Positions 36,801 to 46,979 of a stretch of DNA of 64,000 nucleotides are shown here, in pieces. A program made the position numbers and the translations under genes. Position 1 is the stretch's first letter. Every line of letters begins with the position of its first letter. The DNA is taken from the NCBI GenBank assembly GCA_023846275.1, contig CM043875.1, positions 25,028,851-25,092,850 on the forward strand, given 5' to 3'. The notes beneath the pieces were generated by a model, which was not told where the DNA came from, ran no database searches, and worked only from the letters and a program-made list of their open reading frames with translations. This DNA is from Vanilla planifolia (lineage: Eukaryota; Streptophyta; Magnoliopsida; Asparagales; Orchidaceae).

Positions 36801-39800
36801 ATGTATCTAGATCCTCCCATGGAATTGACACTAATAGATCCTTAGAATGAATATAAGTCATAGTATCTTTAGTATTATGAATTGTAGTTGAGAATTTGAC
36901 CTTGTGATGGTTGCAAAGAACTTAATGCTCACAAAAGTCCTCTGTAATATTTCAATTTTCATAAAACAAACCTCTTTTGCATAACTTTGACAAAATCTCA
37001 CTCAAACATATTTCCAAGTATCATGTCATGACATAGTCATATCATCATAAGCCACACAAGTAGCAATGTCACCTTGTAGAAAGTAAAGATTATCAAATTT
37101 GTTGGCATTCACCAAAATCATAACTCCTTTTAAAGTATGTATGAGTCCTTTTTGAATAGATAGTCTATAACTTTAGTACAAAGAACTCAAAAGAGAGATT
37201 TTCTTTTAGAATAAGAACATACCTGCCATCTCTCAATACCTTGACAACTTTGTTATGAGTCATATTATGAACTGAACTTATCTCAACAATATTTCAAATC
37301 ATATGATTGCATATGAGGACATTTCCATCATCAAACCAATTTGTATGAGGTATCATATAATAAAAACTATTAGAATCAAGAATCCATTGCTCTGTAGAAG
37401 AGATATAACAATTTACAATTGTCAAAACCTTATCAAATCTATGTGGACACCCTCAATAGCTGAAAGTGACTCAAAGTTTGCTTAACCCTTCATCTCAGTT
37501 TTCTTTTTAAGGTTTACTTGCAAGAATCTGCATTTAGATTTCTAGTGTCTAAGATGTTGTACTAATCACATTCATCATTCTTCTTAGGTTTTGAATTTGA
37601 CCTGCCTTGATGTTCCACATTGGATTTTTTGTAGCTTTTGCATATTCTAACAGATGAACTCTTACCATGAGTCTACCTGTGAATCTTCTTTTCAAAATCA
37701 TTTATTGAAATAGTTCGTTTCCCATACAACAATTTTTTTTATCAAATGCTTCATGGATCGAGATAAAGCCATGACAAAATTAAATGCTTTTTAATTTCTT
37801 CAGTCTTCATATTAATATTAGAAAGATTCGTATTCTTATTATGGGCATACAAATGCTTTTAAAGCAATATTCTTTCTTTCATGCAAAAAGTAAACAATTG
37901 TTGTTATATATATATGCTATTTGTGAGTGACTTGATCATGTACAAAAGTTTCCAATCTTTTTTACAAGCCCTTTGTATTCTCCTAATTGGCAACATTTTG
38001 AAGAATTTCATGTCCCATGTAAAACTTATTTAAATGAAGACCCTTTTAATTAATCTTTATTTCTCATTTGTCCATCAAGCTATTCTTTTTCAGGCCTTGA
38101 GAAGCCATTCTTTGGTTAAATTTGCTTACATTTTGATCAATCAACTATTAAAGTTGTCGTTGGCCAAATTTTCAAACTCATACTTTGTGGTGTTAGAAAC
38201 TTTGATGTGATTGTTAATTCTAGATTTTTTTGTCATCTCTTGAATTAACCTTGATATCAATTTATTGTAAAAAAAGTTTTTTATCATTTGTGAAAAAGAG
38301 AACTTTTTTAGGCTTTGTTTTTAAGAGATAATCAAGCATATTATGCAATTATGAAAATCAAGGATGAAATAAGATAATTCTAAGATTTTTATGTAATTTA
38401 TATAGTAAATAGCTTATATCCACAAGACAAGAGGAACCTAAAATTCTACTTACAAGACTAAGTTCAAATAAAGACAAACAATCAAGAACCAAAACTTTAT
38501 TTAAGAATAGTAAACGGAGAAAACAAATCTCACTATAGATGGAAATTAATCTGACATCCAAATCCAAACTCAAATCAAACAATAATTCTTTTCTCTTTTT
38601 CTTTTTCTATCTCCTTAGAATCACAATCAAGAAATTGAAAACCAAGAAATTGAATCATTGCTAATTGAATAGTTTTTTCAAAGTATTTATTTCTCCTCTT
38701 TCCTTTTGCATTTACATTGTTTGTAGCATTTTCATTTACTATCTATGTACTTTGTTTTTTAAAATTTAATTAATTCATTAAAACTAATTAATTAGATTTA
38801 TGGATTAGTAATCCATATAATAATCTTTTAAATTTTTTTCTTGGGATATTATTTTTTACTCAATTAAAATTAATTATATTTGATTTAAAAGGAAAAATAA
38901 TTAATATTTTTAAATTCTAAAATTCAAGATAGTATTTAAAACAAATAAATGTTATGAAATACATACTAATTGAGTTCAATTTCTATTTTTATGAAACAAA
39001 CTACTGCATAGGTATATATAGACTTGCAATCGTAGACACAACTTATATATCTTAACAAATAAGAATAAATTCAACTACATGTCTATAAGAAGGTTTAATG
39101 TAACTTATTTGTATTTGATTTTCCTAAATTGTTGGTTACATGTATATATATATATATATATATATAGACATGTATACATAACTTTATGTGTTTGTATATA
39201 CATAAGCTTTAGCCTTTATAAGAGGGTAGTAGTCCCCAGTGTGGAGTTTATCTTTTTGTTATGTGATAAATGAACTTGTTTTTTTTTTGGAAGTACATGA
39301 CTAATGAATAAAGCAAAAAAAGGTCAGGTGATGGATTTGAATTCAATTCATTTTGAATAGTTAACGGAGAGAGAATTACTTTTGTATTGTTGAAGTATTA
39401 TAGTCCATTGATGGAAGTAGTATATTTTTGTCTCTTTATTGATGACTGAAACTTGAAAGATAGTGTCAATCTTACTAACCTCTTTAAATTGAAAATGGTA
39501 GGAGATGTTAATATTATCAATTGCTATGAATTATTGATTGGGTTAGAGTTACATTATCAAATAGGATAATTTTAAATTAGAAATTTAGACATCAAAGAAT
39601 AATCTCCTTGTGTAGGATGATGGTGAAGCAAATGGCATCAAGTATCTATATTAAAAACTTGTACATTTACAAAGGAGGTGAATTTTTTTTTATTTCAAAG
39701 ATTATTGAAGATGGTAGATGTTCACAAATTTTTTTCTCTAATGTTTACTACATATGCATGCAAAGGACATTAGATTTTATTTAAGAAATATTTGATTTAT

Positions 39801-42800
39801 TGACATCATTATATAATGCAATGGTATTTAAATATTTGGAACATTTGGTTTGATAGCCTTTTTACCACAAAAAATAACATTTATATATACTTAAATTTGG
39901 GTGACATTTTAAATGCTGGTATCTTGATATTAAAAATAAAAATAAAAGATAATTTATATGACATTAAGCCAAATAATGAAAAATTATCTATAAATTTTAG
40001 ATAGCGTTGATGTCTAGATAATATTAATATTTATATTTCAATGTTATCACTTAACCAAATGCCCTCTTAATACTTGTATGCACATTTTAATCAATTTTTC
40101 CGGAAACTATGAAGTATCTTGGGCCTTTGTGTTAGCACAATGCAAATCAGGTATTTCCAAGGAATGATGATGGTGGTGGTAACATTTCAAATCAAGGGTA
40201 ATCAATAAGTGGTCTTACAAATGAAGTACAAATAATACAGTAATTTTTTATAGGCTTCATTGGTTGAGGTTTACTATTACTTTCTAATTTTGACATTGTT
40301 TTTATACTTTTCCATCCTCATTATATTTTTAAAATTGAATTGTAATATTTAAATTGGAGAATGTGCTTATGTTTGGTGAAGACATCACATACGATGAAAT
40401 GTGTTTTGTTATTGTGGTTCTTTTGTTAATTCTATTGTTATGGTTTCAAGTTTTCTTTCTTAATAATGCTTGTTGCATGGTTGAACAGCAATGGGTGCAA
40501 TCCAATGGGTTTAGGCCCACACAGGCATTGATGCTGTGGAAGTGCCTCTATGGGTGTAATAGTTGGGCACAATGCCATGATGAACTGTCAGGTTTGTATA
40601 TGTATGCTTAGTATAGTATAGCCAGATCTAAACAAAATGCTAATGACAGCATTTGCAATTGTAAGCTTGGTGAACATTATTGTGTCTGCATTTTAATGAA
40701 CAAAATGTTCATTCTACTCGTTGTATGTTGCATATCTGAGACGTTCTTTTAATGCCTTTAAGAAACAATGATGTGAAAAGACTTTTTCTTTTTTTTTTTT
40801 ACATTTCTTAAGTAGAATATGTGATCACTATTTAGTAAATCCACCATTTTGCAGGTTTAAATAAAGATTTTAAAAGCATGTTGACTGAGAAATCAAATAT
40901 CAAGGCGTTGTCTGTAAAAGATATTCTTTCAGCATCAGATGGCACTCGCAAAGTACATCTTTTTTGTCTTTTTCGGTGATAATGTCAATTGTTCTTAATG
41001 TTACCAATAATTTAGCTTGAGCATGCTGAACAAATGTCATTGCAAGCAGAGTAAGGTTCTCAGGATACTCCATTAATCTTGAAGTTTGCAGGAGGTTGCA
41101 GATATTGTTCACTTTGGAGGATGGACTGGTAATAGAAACTGTTGTGATTCCTTGCAGCAGTGGAAGGACTACAGTTTGTGTTTCAAGTCAAGTTGGATGT
41201 GCGATGAATTGCCAATTTTGCTATACTGGAAGGTAGATTGTGTGTGTGTGGTGCAGTTTTCTTGTCCCTTTAGCCTTTTAGGCATTTTAATTCTCTTTTT
41301 CTTTTTCTTTTTCTGAAAGTTAGTTCTCTTTTTCTTTACTGGATTTGTACTGATCGTCATGTGTAATTATTTAGGATGGGCTTCAGAAGGCACCTAAGAA
41401 CATCTGAAATAGTCGAACAAGCTGTCCTTTCTCGAAGATTGTTTTCAAGAGAAATTGGATCCATCACGAATGTTGTATTCATGGTGAGTGTCCTTTTTAT
41501 AAGTAACTTTTGTCGAGAAATTGGATCCATCATGAATGTTTTATTATTATCATTTTTCTATTTTGTGTTATGATTTGTAAATCAATCTTATGACGGGGTC
41601 AATTGGTCATACAATATTATTTGCAGATTTCATTTGTTAGCTTTGATGACATCTTTCAATAAAATTATGAAAAATTATAATTTTGTCAATAAAAAATGTC
41701 AATTTTGTTTGACATTTAGACTTCGGCAATCTTTGTATTATTATAAGGTGGAATAAAAAACGTCTTATATATTATTGGGACAAACAAGATAAATATTATA
41801 AATTTTTGGATAACATTAAAATCCTAATATCTAGATGTTAATGTTATAAAAAAAATACTCAATCATGCACTATCGGGTTTTTCTATTGGTTTAGGGAATG
41901 GGAGAACCACTTCAAAACATCGAAAATGTTATGAAAGCTGCAGCTATTATGACTGATGAGCAAGGACTTCATTTTAGCCCTCGTAAAGTTACTGTTTCAA
42001 CCAGTGGACTTGTTCCTCAGTTGAAACGATTTCTCAAGGAGTCCTCTTGTGCACTGGCTGTTAGTCTGAATGCTACAACTGACGAGGTATCTGTAACTTT
42101 TTAGAACAATTATGTGCTATAGAAGAATCACATGCTAACTTTGTTGACATATATGTTCAAATGTGCAGGTCAGAAATTGGATCATGCCTATTAACCGTAA
42201 ATATAATCTCAACCAACTTTTAGGGACATTAAGAGAGGAGCTGCGTTCTAAACGTGGATACAAAGTTTTATTTGAATATGTCATGCTTGAAGGAGTGAAT
42301 GACAGGTGATGTTATAAAGATCATCCTACTTAGTTTATTCACAAAAGAGTAATAAATGTGCAGGAAACTTAACTTTACTGGTTAACATGTTGCATTTTCT
42401 CATCAGGATTATTGGTTGGATATATCGTTAACTGATGATTGTAATCAACAAAATGGTGAAATTTTGAAATAGTTCTTATGGAAAAATGTTTCTAATTCCC
42501 TGCTGCACAAACCAGTGTTTGTATTCCCATGTTTAATGAATGGTACTGACCATAATTTGTGTTTGCAACTTTGATAGTGTAATTCTTTAGATTGTTGAGT
42601 GTTCCATTAATAAGCTTTCTTTTTCGGCACATTGGCCTTGTTCAGTATATCATATTATCATTTCTTCTCTGTGATTCTCTCTCATGCAGAGCTATATTAA
42701 GTGCAAATTCGATTAAGGTAAATCCAATCGGGCAATTTGTACATTTAACATGGGCTCCATTTGCAATGCTTTTCGACTTTGCTTTTAATGAATTTGAGGT

Positions 42801-43884
42801 GTCAATTTACTAAAGCAGAAGTGATCCTTTTGCGTTTAACTGCTTGATTTGATTTTCTTTTTGCTCAAACTGAAACCTGTGTGTTGTAGTGCTAGATTTC
42901 TGTGTACTTTTCTTTTCTTCTATTGAAGTTAGGGTCTTGTTCACATTTTCATTGATCACATTTATGAAGGTACAAAGTAAAGAGGAGGCTGAAGAATGAA
43001 AAAGAATGACATCCACTAAAATACTTGTTTGTTGTGATGTAGTTTCAGAAAAGAGTTATGGCTTACAACCCAAAGCAAGCACAGTAGTATGATACATCTT
43101 CTTCTGCTAGTCTACAGTGATACGATAGAGATGTAGTGATGTGATCCACATTAATATTTTAGGCTTTGTTTGTTTCAGAGTCTTCACAACTGTGTTAAAA
43201 AATTACTAAACTATGTTTGAACATGGTCTCCCAAATGAGACTACATTTTGACCATAGGTGATTGAATCCATATGTGACATACTATTGTTTTTAAAAACTT
43301 TATGAACTATTTTTAATATTTATAATTATTATAATTTTTATTTTAGTTTTGCTTTTTTATATCTATTTTATTTTGAATATCATATTTTGAGTACAATTTA
43401 TCAAACATAATTGCATTTTAACTGTACATTTTTGCATCTTCAAGTTTATTATGTTCCTATTTTATAGACCATCACAACCGTGAAACAAGTGAGACCTTAG
43501 AGCATTCTTCTAGCATGTCTATTTAATAACATCATCCCCATTTCCATTACCACATTTGTGTTCTAAATCTTAGTGTTACTCATAGTTCTATTTTCCCATT
43601 GCAACAGCATGGAGGATGCAAGGAGGCTGATAAGGCTTGTCGAAGGCATTCCTTGCAAGATCAATCTCATCTCCTTCAACCCTCACTGTGGATCAATATT
43701 TAAAACCACAAACGAGGATAAGATGATCGAGTTCCGGAACATTTTGGCGGCATCTGGCTGTGTCGTCTTCCTCCGGCAGAGCAGAGGGGATGATCAGATG
43801 GCTGCATGTGGGCAGCTTGGCAATCCAGGTGAAACTCAAGTGCCTCTGCTTCGGACTCCCCTCAGATTTCAGACGACTTTATGA
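27663..43884 (+). CDS. rlmN: RlmN/Cfr-family radical-SAM RNA methyltransferase, organelle-type (9 coding exons)
   Basis: RlmN enzymes use a 4Fe-4S cluster and two SAM molecules to methylate C2 of an adenosine (A2503 in bacterial 23S rRNA, A37 in some tRNAs). My spliced model has exons 27663-27834, 27908-27963, 40489-40591, 40855-40952, 41102-41232, 41375-41483, 41895-42086, 42169-42305 and 43608-43884. All introns are GT-AG and all frames join, giving 424 residues. Residues 1-57 are rich in Ser/Arg/Leu, like an organellar transit peptide. The cluster motif is C176-x3-C180-x2-C183, GMGEPLQN is at 224-231, and [11 protein letters not shown] places C400 at the methyl-carrier Cys (Cys355 in E. 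coli). C169 matches the resolving Cys118. All catalytic residues are present, so the gene looks functional. Plastid or mitochondrial location is inferred. The first splice and start are the least certain part. Confidence 0.93.
27908..27963 (+). CDS. rlmN: RlmN-like exon 2
   Basis: Preceded by a pyrimidine-rich tract and TTTTCAG. Encodes [28 protein letters not shown] is the conserved entry of RlmN (usual LxGMSxxELE). Donor GTATGC at 27964. In bacterial homologues this motif continues directly into the sequence of exon 3, so nothing is missing in the 12.5-kb intron. Confidence 0.88.
28340..29022 (-). repeat. 3' LTR of the intronic copia element
   Basis: Matches the 38345-38980 LTR block by block. 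The right end (CA at 29021-29022 on the plus strand) is placed by the adjacent polypurine tract; the left end is approximate. Confidence 0.7.
29050..29480 (-). pseudogene. Copia RNase H relic
   Basis: Minus-strand reading near 29.1 kb gives [15 protein letters not shown] then [14 protein letters not shown], the conserved end of copia RNase H (usual NPADMLTKxVPxxKFxxCLDLxGV). Near 29.4 kb [12 protein letters not shown] corresponds to the usual LSTTEAEYMA. It lies next to the polypurine tract and LTR, as expected. Confidence 0.8.
29600..32000 (+). mobile_element. LTR-like insertion in plus orientation within the copia element
   Basis: It separates copia RNase H from RT. Its right part (about 31620-31910) contains GATTGGGTAGTTCGATTAGTGG, GAGTGGATGTAGGTAAACG and TTGAACTACTTGAAACC, resembling the R/U5 end of SIRE-type copia LTRs (AGTGGA...GGACGTAGG...CCGAAC). 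The left part has many CGTAC/GTATGA words. No coding relic seen. It may be a ~2-kb solo LTR, but I could not fix its ends or a target duplication. Confidence 0.45.
32280..32960 (-). pseudogene. Copia reverse transcriptase relic
   Basis: Minus-strand reading gives [13 protein letters not shown] (usual KGVDFxEIFSPV), a LEFEV.. DVKIAFF-like stretch, [19 protein letters not shown] sequence where YVDDMLIA is usual, and [17 protein letters not shown] (usual MKDLGxAxxxLGMEI). Stops and frame changes are frequent. Confidence 0.8.
33287..33918 (+). repeat. 5' LTR of the gag-protease-only element
   Basis: Shares with the 35493-36085 copy GTAGAAGGGCGGGGCATGC / GTAGAAGGTGGGGCATGC, TATAATTAAATATTRTGT, GAAGAAAGTC, TTTCATGAATT, TTCAATCTCTTTATGACA and CATTCTTCTTTTG-like blocks in the same order. 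The 3' end is set by GATCA just before the PBS. Confidence 0.75.
33951..35067 (+). pseudogene. gag with zinc knuckle plus aspartic protease relic
   Basis: Broken plus-strand frames: an N-terminal gag part, then [16 protein letters not shown] near 34628 (C-x2-C-x4-H-x4-C with a stop before the last Cys), then the frame at 34795-35067. In that frame, [12 protein letters not shown] stands where the protease active site VDTGSxxNLIS is usual, so the DTG triad has become DAR and the enzyme would be dead. Further on [18 protein letters not shown] and [11 protein letters not shown] fit the rest of the domain, and past 35067 a NPYLWDRD-like motif is read in another frame. Confidence 0.7.
35493..36085 (+). 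repeat. 3' LTR of the gag-protease-only element
   Basis: Same block order as the LTR at 33287-33918, with a longer GC-rich U3. The short open frames at 35492-35794 are by-products of that GC-rich U3. Confidence 0.75.
36150..38330 (-). pseudogene. Copia gag, protease and integrase relic
   Basis: The integrase is clearest near 36.8-36.6 kb: [12 protein letters not shown] (usual), [17 protein letters not shown], then [19 protein letters not shown]. Towards 37.4 kb a [14 protein letters not shown] reading fits the protease WILDSGxSxHM region. Towards 38.3 kb only gag-like fragments remain. Multiple stops. Its continuation (RT) lies at 32.3-33.0 kb beyond the nested element. Confidence 0.82.
38345..38980 (-). 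repeat. 5' LTR of the intronic copia element
   Basis: Counterpart of the LTR at 28340-29022 with the same block order. Ends are approximate. Confidence 0.7.
39139..39167. repeat. (AT)n microsatellite
   Basis: Alternating A/T run in the remaining part of the giant intron, followed by AGACATGTATACATA. Confidence 0.9.
40489..40591 (+). CDS. rlmN: RlmN-like exon 3
   Basis: Acceptor TTGAACAG; encodes [20 protein letters not shown] and onward to HDELSG. It matches the RlmN N-terminal helical domain (usual EWVxxLGxxxFRAxQLWxWLY). The donor GTTTGT after TCAG leaves phase 1. Confidence 0.93.
40855..40952 (+). CDS. rlmN: RlmN-like exon 4
   Basis: Acceptor TTTTGCAG; encodes [15 protein letters not shown], then [13 protein letters not shown]. 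SxDGTRK is the conserved start of the linker into the radical-SAM barrel. Donor GTACAT in phase 0. Confidence 0.92.
41102..41232 (+). CDS. rlmN: RlmN-like exon 5 (Fe-S cluster motif)
   Basis: Acceptor GGTTGCAG, chosen over the GTTTGCAG 10 bp upstream because only this site joins GTRK to ILFTLEDG in frame. Encodes [19 protein letters not shown]: the CxxxCxxC that binds the 4Fe-4S cluster, and the upstream Cys of the methyl-transfer chemistry. Donor GTAGAT in phase 2. Confidence 0.95.
41375..41483 (+). CDS. rlmN: RlmN-like exon 6
   Basis: Acceptor TTATTTAG; encodes [20 protein letters not shown] and ends ITNVVFM before donor GTGAGT. Its last ~30 bp are partly repeated in the following intron (41515-41545). 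Confidence 0.94.
41449..41545 (+). repeat. Partial duplicate of an exon end inside the next intron
   Basis: GAGAAATTGGATCCATCACG and on (41449-41480) recurs as GAGAAATTGGATCCATCATG and on at 41515-41545, 66 bp downstream. Only about three positions differ. The intronic copy lacks the GTGAGT donor and runs into a TTATTATTATC stretch. Confidence 0.9.
41895..42086 (+). CDS. rlmN: RlmN-like exon 7 (SAM-binding motif)
   Basis: Acceptor GGTTTAG; encodes [12 protein letters not shown] (SAM-binding GxGEPLxN), [16 protein letters not shown] and [13 protein letters not shown]. Exactly 64 codons; donor GTATCT. Confidence 0.95.
42169..42305 (+). CDS. rlmN: RlmN-like exon 8
   Basis: Acceptor ATGTGCAG; encodes [17 protein letters not shown], then [14 protein letters not shown] (usual IEYVMLxGVND). 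Donor GTGATG in phase 2. Confidence 0.95.
43608..43884 (+). CDS. rlmN: RlmN-like exon 9 (C-terminus, catalytic Cys, stop)
   Basis: Acceptor TGCAACAG; encodes [24 protein letters not shown], and [17 protein letters not shown] with the methyl-carrier Cys, then a short tail ending LRFQTTL and a stop at 43882-43884. A 1.3-kb intron precedes it. Confidence 0.95.
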
Positions 43885-46840
43885 TGTATATCATTTGAGC
43901 CTTCCTGACGAGTTGGAAGTCTTGAGCCTATGTTGTTTTTGGTTCAAGTTATTGTTTGGATATAGTAGAATATCCATTGTACGACTCCTTTGGAGTAGGT
44001 TAGAGACTTGGTTGTCATCATCTATTTACATCTTCTTCTCCTTTTAAATGAATGTTTTTGATAAATTTTTATGAACTATTTTTGAATTATAGCAGTAGTT
44101 CTAACCCAATAGATCCTTATGGCAGAATTTGGGACAAATGTTAAAATGAAACGGTGTATAATTAATCTAATACCAACAGCAGATTTCTTCACGGATTGCT
44201 GAACTGTTCATTAGGAAGCAATAATGAAATCTGTAGTTTTGCAACAACTTCCTTTATAGACGTTTAGGAGCTAAATTTCTTCAACTTCCTTTATAGATCA
44301 TGTATGGAGCTCTTGCAGTTTGAATTTTGTTTTCTTGGTTTCTTGCAAATTCAATATAGTTGAAATGCATGTCTTGCATACAAATCTTGTATTAGGCATA
44401 AAATGTAATGTTTTATGTTCAAAAATCATTCATATGTAGATGAAAAATGTGTTTAGTTGTTTATTATGAGGAACCAACTTTGGATTTGGGTTGTGTTTTA
44501 TCTATGCACGTCATGTACTTTGTTGTAGGTTTAACTAATGCAGAGTTTGAAGCATGAATATTTAATGTTCTATGCATTAATATTATAAAATTTGGTATGT
44601 AATAGCAGTTAGGAGAAAACTATAATGTGGTTGGCATAAAGGATGAAGAATATTGTGCTTCTATGTTGTCCAATCAACAAAGTGATAGTTGATTGGTTTA
44701 GGGTTATGTTTTTGGACATTGACAAAACTAAGGACCAATCTCCTAGAAATGATAAATTCATGCATTCTTTTATTGAGAGGAGAAGAAAAAGGAGAAGGGC
44801 TAAGGTCACTTAGTAATGAGACAAAAATTGAGAATAAAAAGATATGACATATGGAAGGTATTTAGATTTGAAACACTAATTTTTCATAGGTATGAAAGAA
44901 ACAATACAATTGAAGAGCTTTTTTTTAATATCTAGGATGCATTTATAAAATGTCATGTGTTAACGAATTTGATATAAGATGCAAATTTTGAAATATTTGG
45001 TAAATTGAGAGAGTGAAGACAATTTTGATTATAAGGAAAATATAAAACTCTAATTTAAAAAATGTATTATTAAGTTAAATTATATCTTAACTATTACTTG
45101 AGAATGATTTGAGAAAAGTAATGTGTTAAGTATAATAATATATGATATTTTTTCAAAAAAAGATATTAAAAAAATAGAATAACTAAAAGAACTTATCCTT
45201 TAGATGGTTTCTACTCATTTCATAATATTGAGGTGGTTGACATTTGTCCAAATGCAAAGGATGAGTCAAGGATTCACCACTCTATAATTATCCTTGTAGT
45301 TGAATTTGTGTTATGTAAATAGACATATCATTAGTTAAACTATTGACAACCTCTTCATTAAAGTGGAAATTAAAGTTAAGCACTATGTTCCATTTTGGAA
45401 TGCTCTTATATCTATTAAGCTTGATTTTCTTATCTCTGTTATTTGACATGTAAAATGTTATGGGTAGCCCTAATTATGTGCTTCCAACATTGTTTTTTAA
45501 ACTCTTAAAGGTTCTAAGAAATTGTTATTAAACTTTAACTATTTTCTTTTGATCTATTTATCATTCATAAGCTTGATATAAAGTAGTTATTTTAGCCTCA
45601 AATTGTTCATGGACAAATTAAGGGTTCTCTTTTTCTTTCTTTTGAGTAAAAGATTCATTTAGTAGGAAGGAAGATAAGGCATATCCCTTCTTAATCAATT
45701 GATTGTATACTCCCTTGATTCCTTTCCAACTCTTAAGAAAACTTATGATATCTGTTTTATATTATCACAAATCCAATTTACGTTTTTAGTGAGGTTCCAA
45801 CCATTAGTTTCACATGAAAAGTTTATGAATTGATGTGATACTTATTTGGAATCTCTTCATGTTGATAATCCTCTTATTGAACTATCTAAACTTTATCAAA
45901 GATATCCTTGGAAGATAAGGTGCTAATGGTGCGACCCTCACTATCAATCTTAGTGTCGACTTGTGTCATGATATTTTCTTTTACTAGTGGATTGCCCTCC
46001 GCATTTGAAGTAATAATTTCTTTATTCCTATTTTTCTTTATTGCTTGGTTGGTGAAGTTGGGTTTTCTTCTTTATTCTCATTGTCAATGACTATAATATC
46101 TCGAGCAATTGATTCTAAGGCGTTAAACCAATTTCTCCAATTTTTCCTGTATTTATGCCTATTGTTCTGTAATTTTGTTAACGGTTCTAAAGATAAAAAG
46201 ATGTGGACATCTTACTCTCCTCATTTGGGGTTGATCTAACGTTTTATCTTTTTTAAGAAGAATTTTCATGGATTCTTATCTTTTTTAAAACTTTAAATTA
46301 AACTATTCCTTCGAAACAAGAGAATTGTTATCTCTCTTTTTTAAATATAATTTTTACAATATGATGGTCTTTTTAAAGAACTCTTTCAATGTTACATAAA
46401 ATGCGAAGTTCTAAACTTAGTTGATCAGTGGCGCTATACTAAGTTTAGATGATTCTTTAACAATGTTACATAAAATAAGTGCATATAGTCAACACTAATT
46501 ATTCATTGCTTATAAATTAGGCAATTAGCTTTTTGAATCTTATTTATGAGAAATTTTGACATATACTTTTGACCAAAGTAATTGTGAAGATAAATTTTGA
46601 GAAGCACATATTGAATTATCATTATCTTATGAGATGTATAAATTAGGATGCTCTAGACAATAAAAAAAATTAAAAGTTTTTTTTGTCATTAGAAAAAAAA
46701 AGTTCTATTGAAGGGAGAGTTTTTTTCAACTAAGAATTCAAGAAAAGTTATAGAAAGAAAATACTTTGAAAATCGATAAAAAGCATACAAGCGTATGTAT
46801 ATATAAGATATAATTTTTAAATATATCACAAATATCTTAA
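43885..46840. other. 3' flank of the RlmN-like gene and intergenic DNA
   Basis: The first few hundred bases probably contain the 3' UTR; no single polyadenylation signal stands out. Beyond about 44.6 kb the DNA is AT-rich. No gene or confident retroelement domain was read, though 45.2-46.2 kb has the look of decayed coding sequence on the minus strand. Confidence 0.5.
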
Positions 46841-46848
46841 AAGAGGAA

Positions 46849-46851
<3 letters not shown>

Positions 46852-46887
<36 letters not shown>
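46852..46887. repeat. (AT)n microsatellite followed by GAGAGA/GTGAGA
   Basis: A pure AT dinucleotide run, then a short purine-rich AGTGAGAGAGAGTGAGAGAG stretch. Confidence 0.95.
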
Positions 46888-46891
<4 letters not shown>

Positions 46892-46979
46892 GAGAGAGTG
46901 AGAGAGGAGAGGTGAAGGAAAAGAGTATGAATAAACAAGTGGTGTTTATTGAGATACACAATTTGTACAATTAGTTTGA

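Larger units (their letters stand above)
28340..38980 (-). mobile_element. Ty1/copia retrotransposon inside the RlmN-like intron, itself interrupted twice
   Basis: Minus-strand order: 5' LTR (about 38345-38980), gag/protease/integrase (38330-36150), interruption (33287-36085), RT (32960-32280), interruption (about 29.6-32.0 kb), RNase H (about 29480-29050), 3' LTR (about 28340-29022). The LTRs share AGATTTATGGATTARTAATC, TTAAATTAATTATATTTG-like and AATAATTAATATT blocks in order. A polypurine tract (minus strand GGGTGAGGAGAA) lies just inside the left LTR, and its CA end fits at 29022. The element is antisense to the host gene. LTR divergence is marked, so it is old. Confidence 0.82.
27964..40488 (+). 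other. Giant RlmN-like intron (12.5 kb) filled with retrotransposons
   Basis: Donor GTATGC follows ...FTELE; acceptor TTGAACAG precedes CAATGGGTGCAATCC (QWVQS). The RlmN family shows these two motifs adjacent, which fixes both intron ends in phase 0. From about 28340 to 38980 the intron is a copia element with two further insertions. Host-like intron sequence remains only at the ends (about 28.0-28.3 and 39.0-40.5 kb). Confidence 0.92.

Noticed and set aside
41169..41360. A Lys-rich minus-strand frame
   Set aside because: Opposite RlmN-like exon 5 and a pyrimidine tract; no motif.
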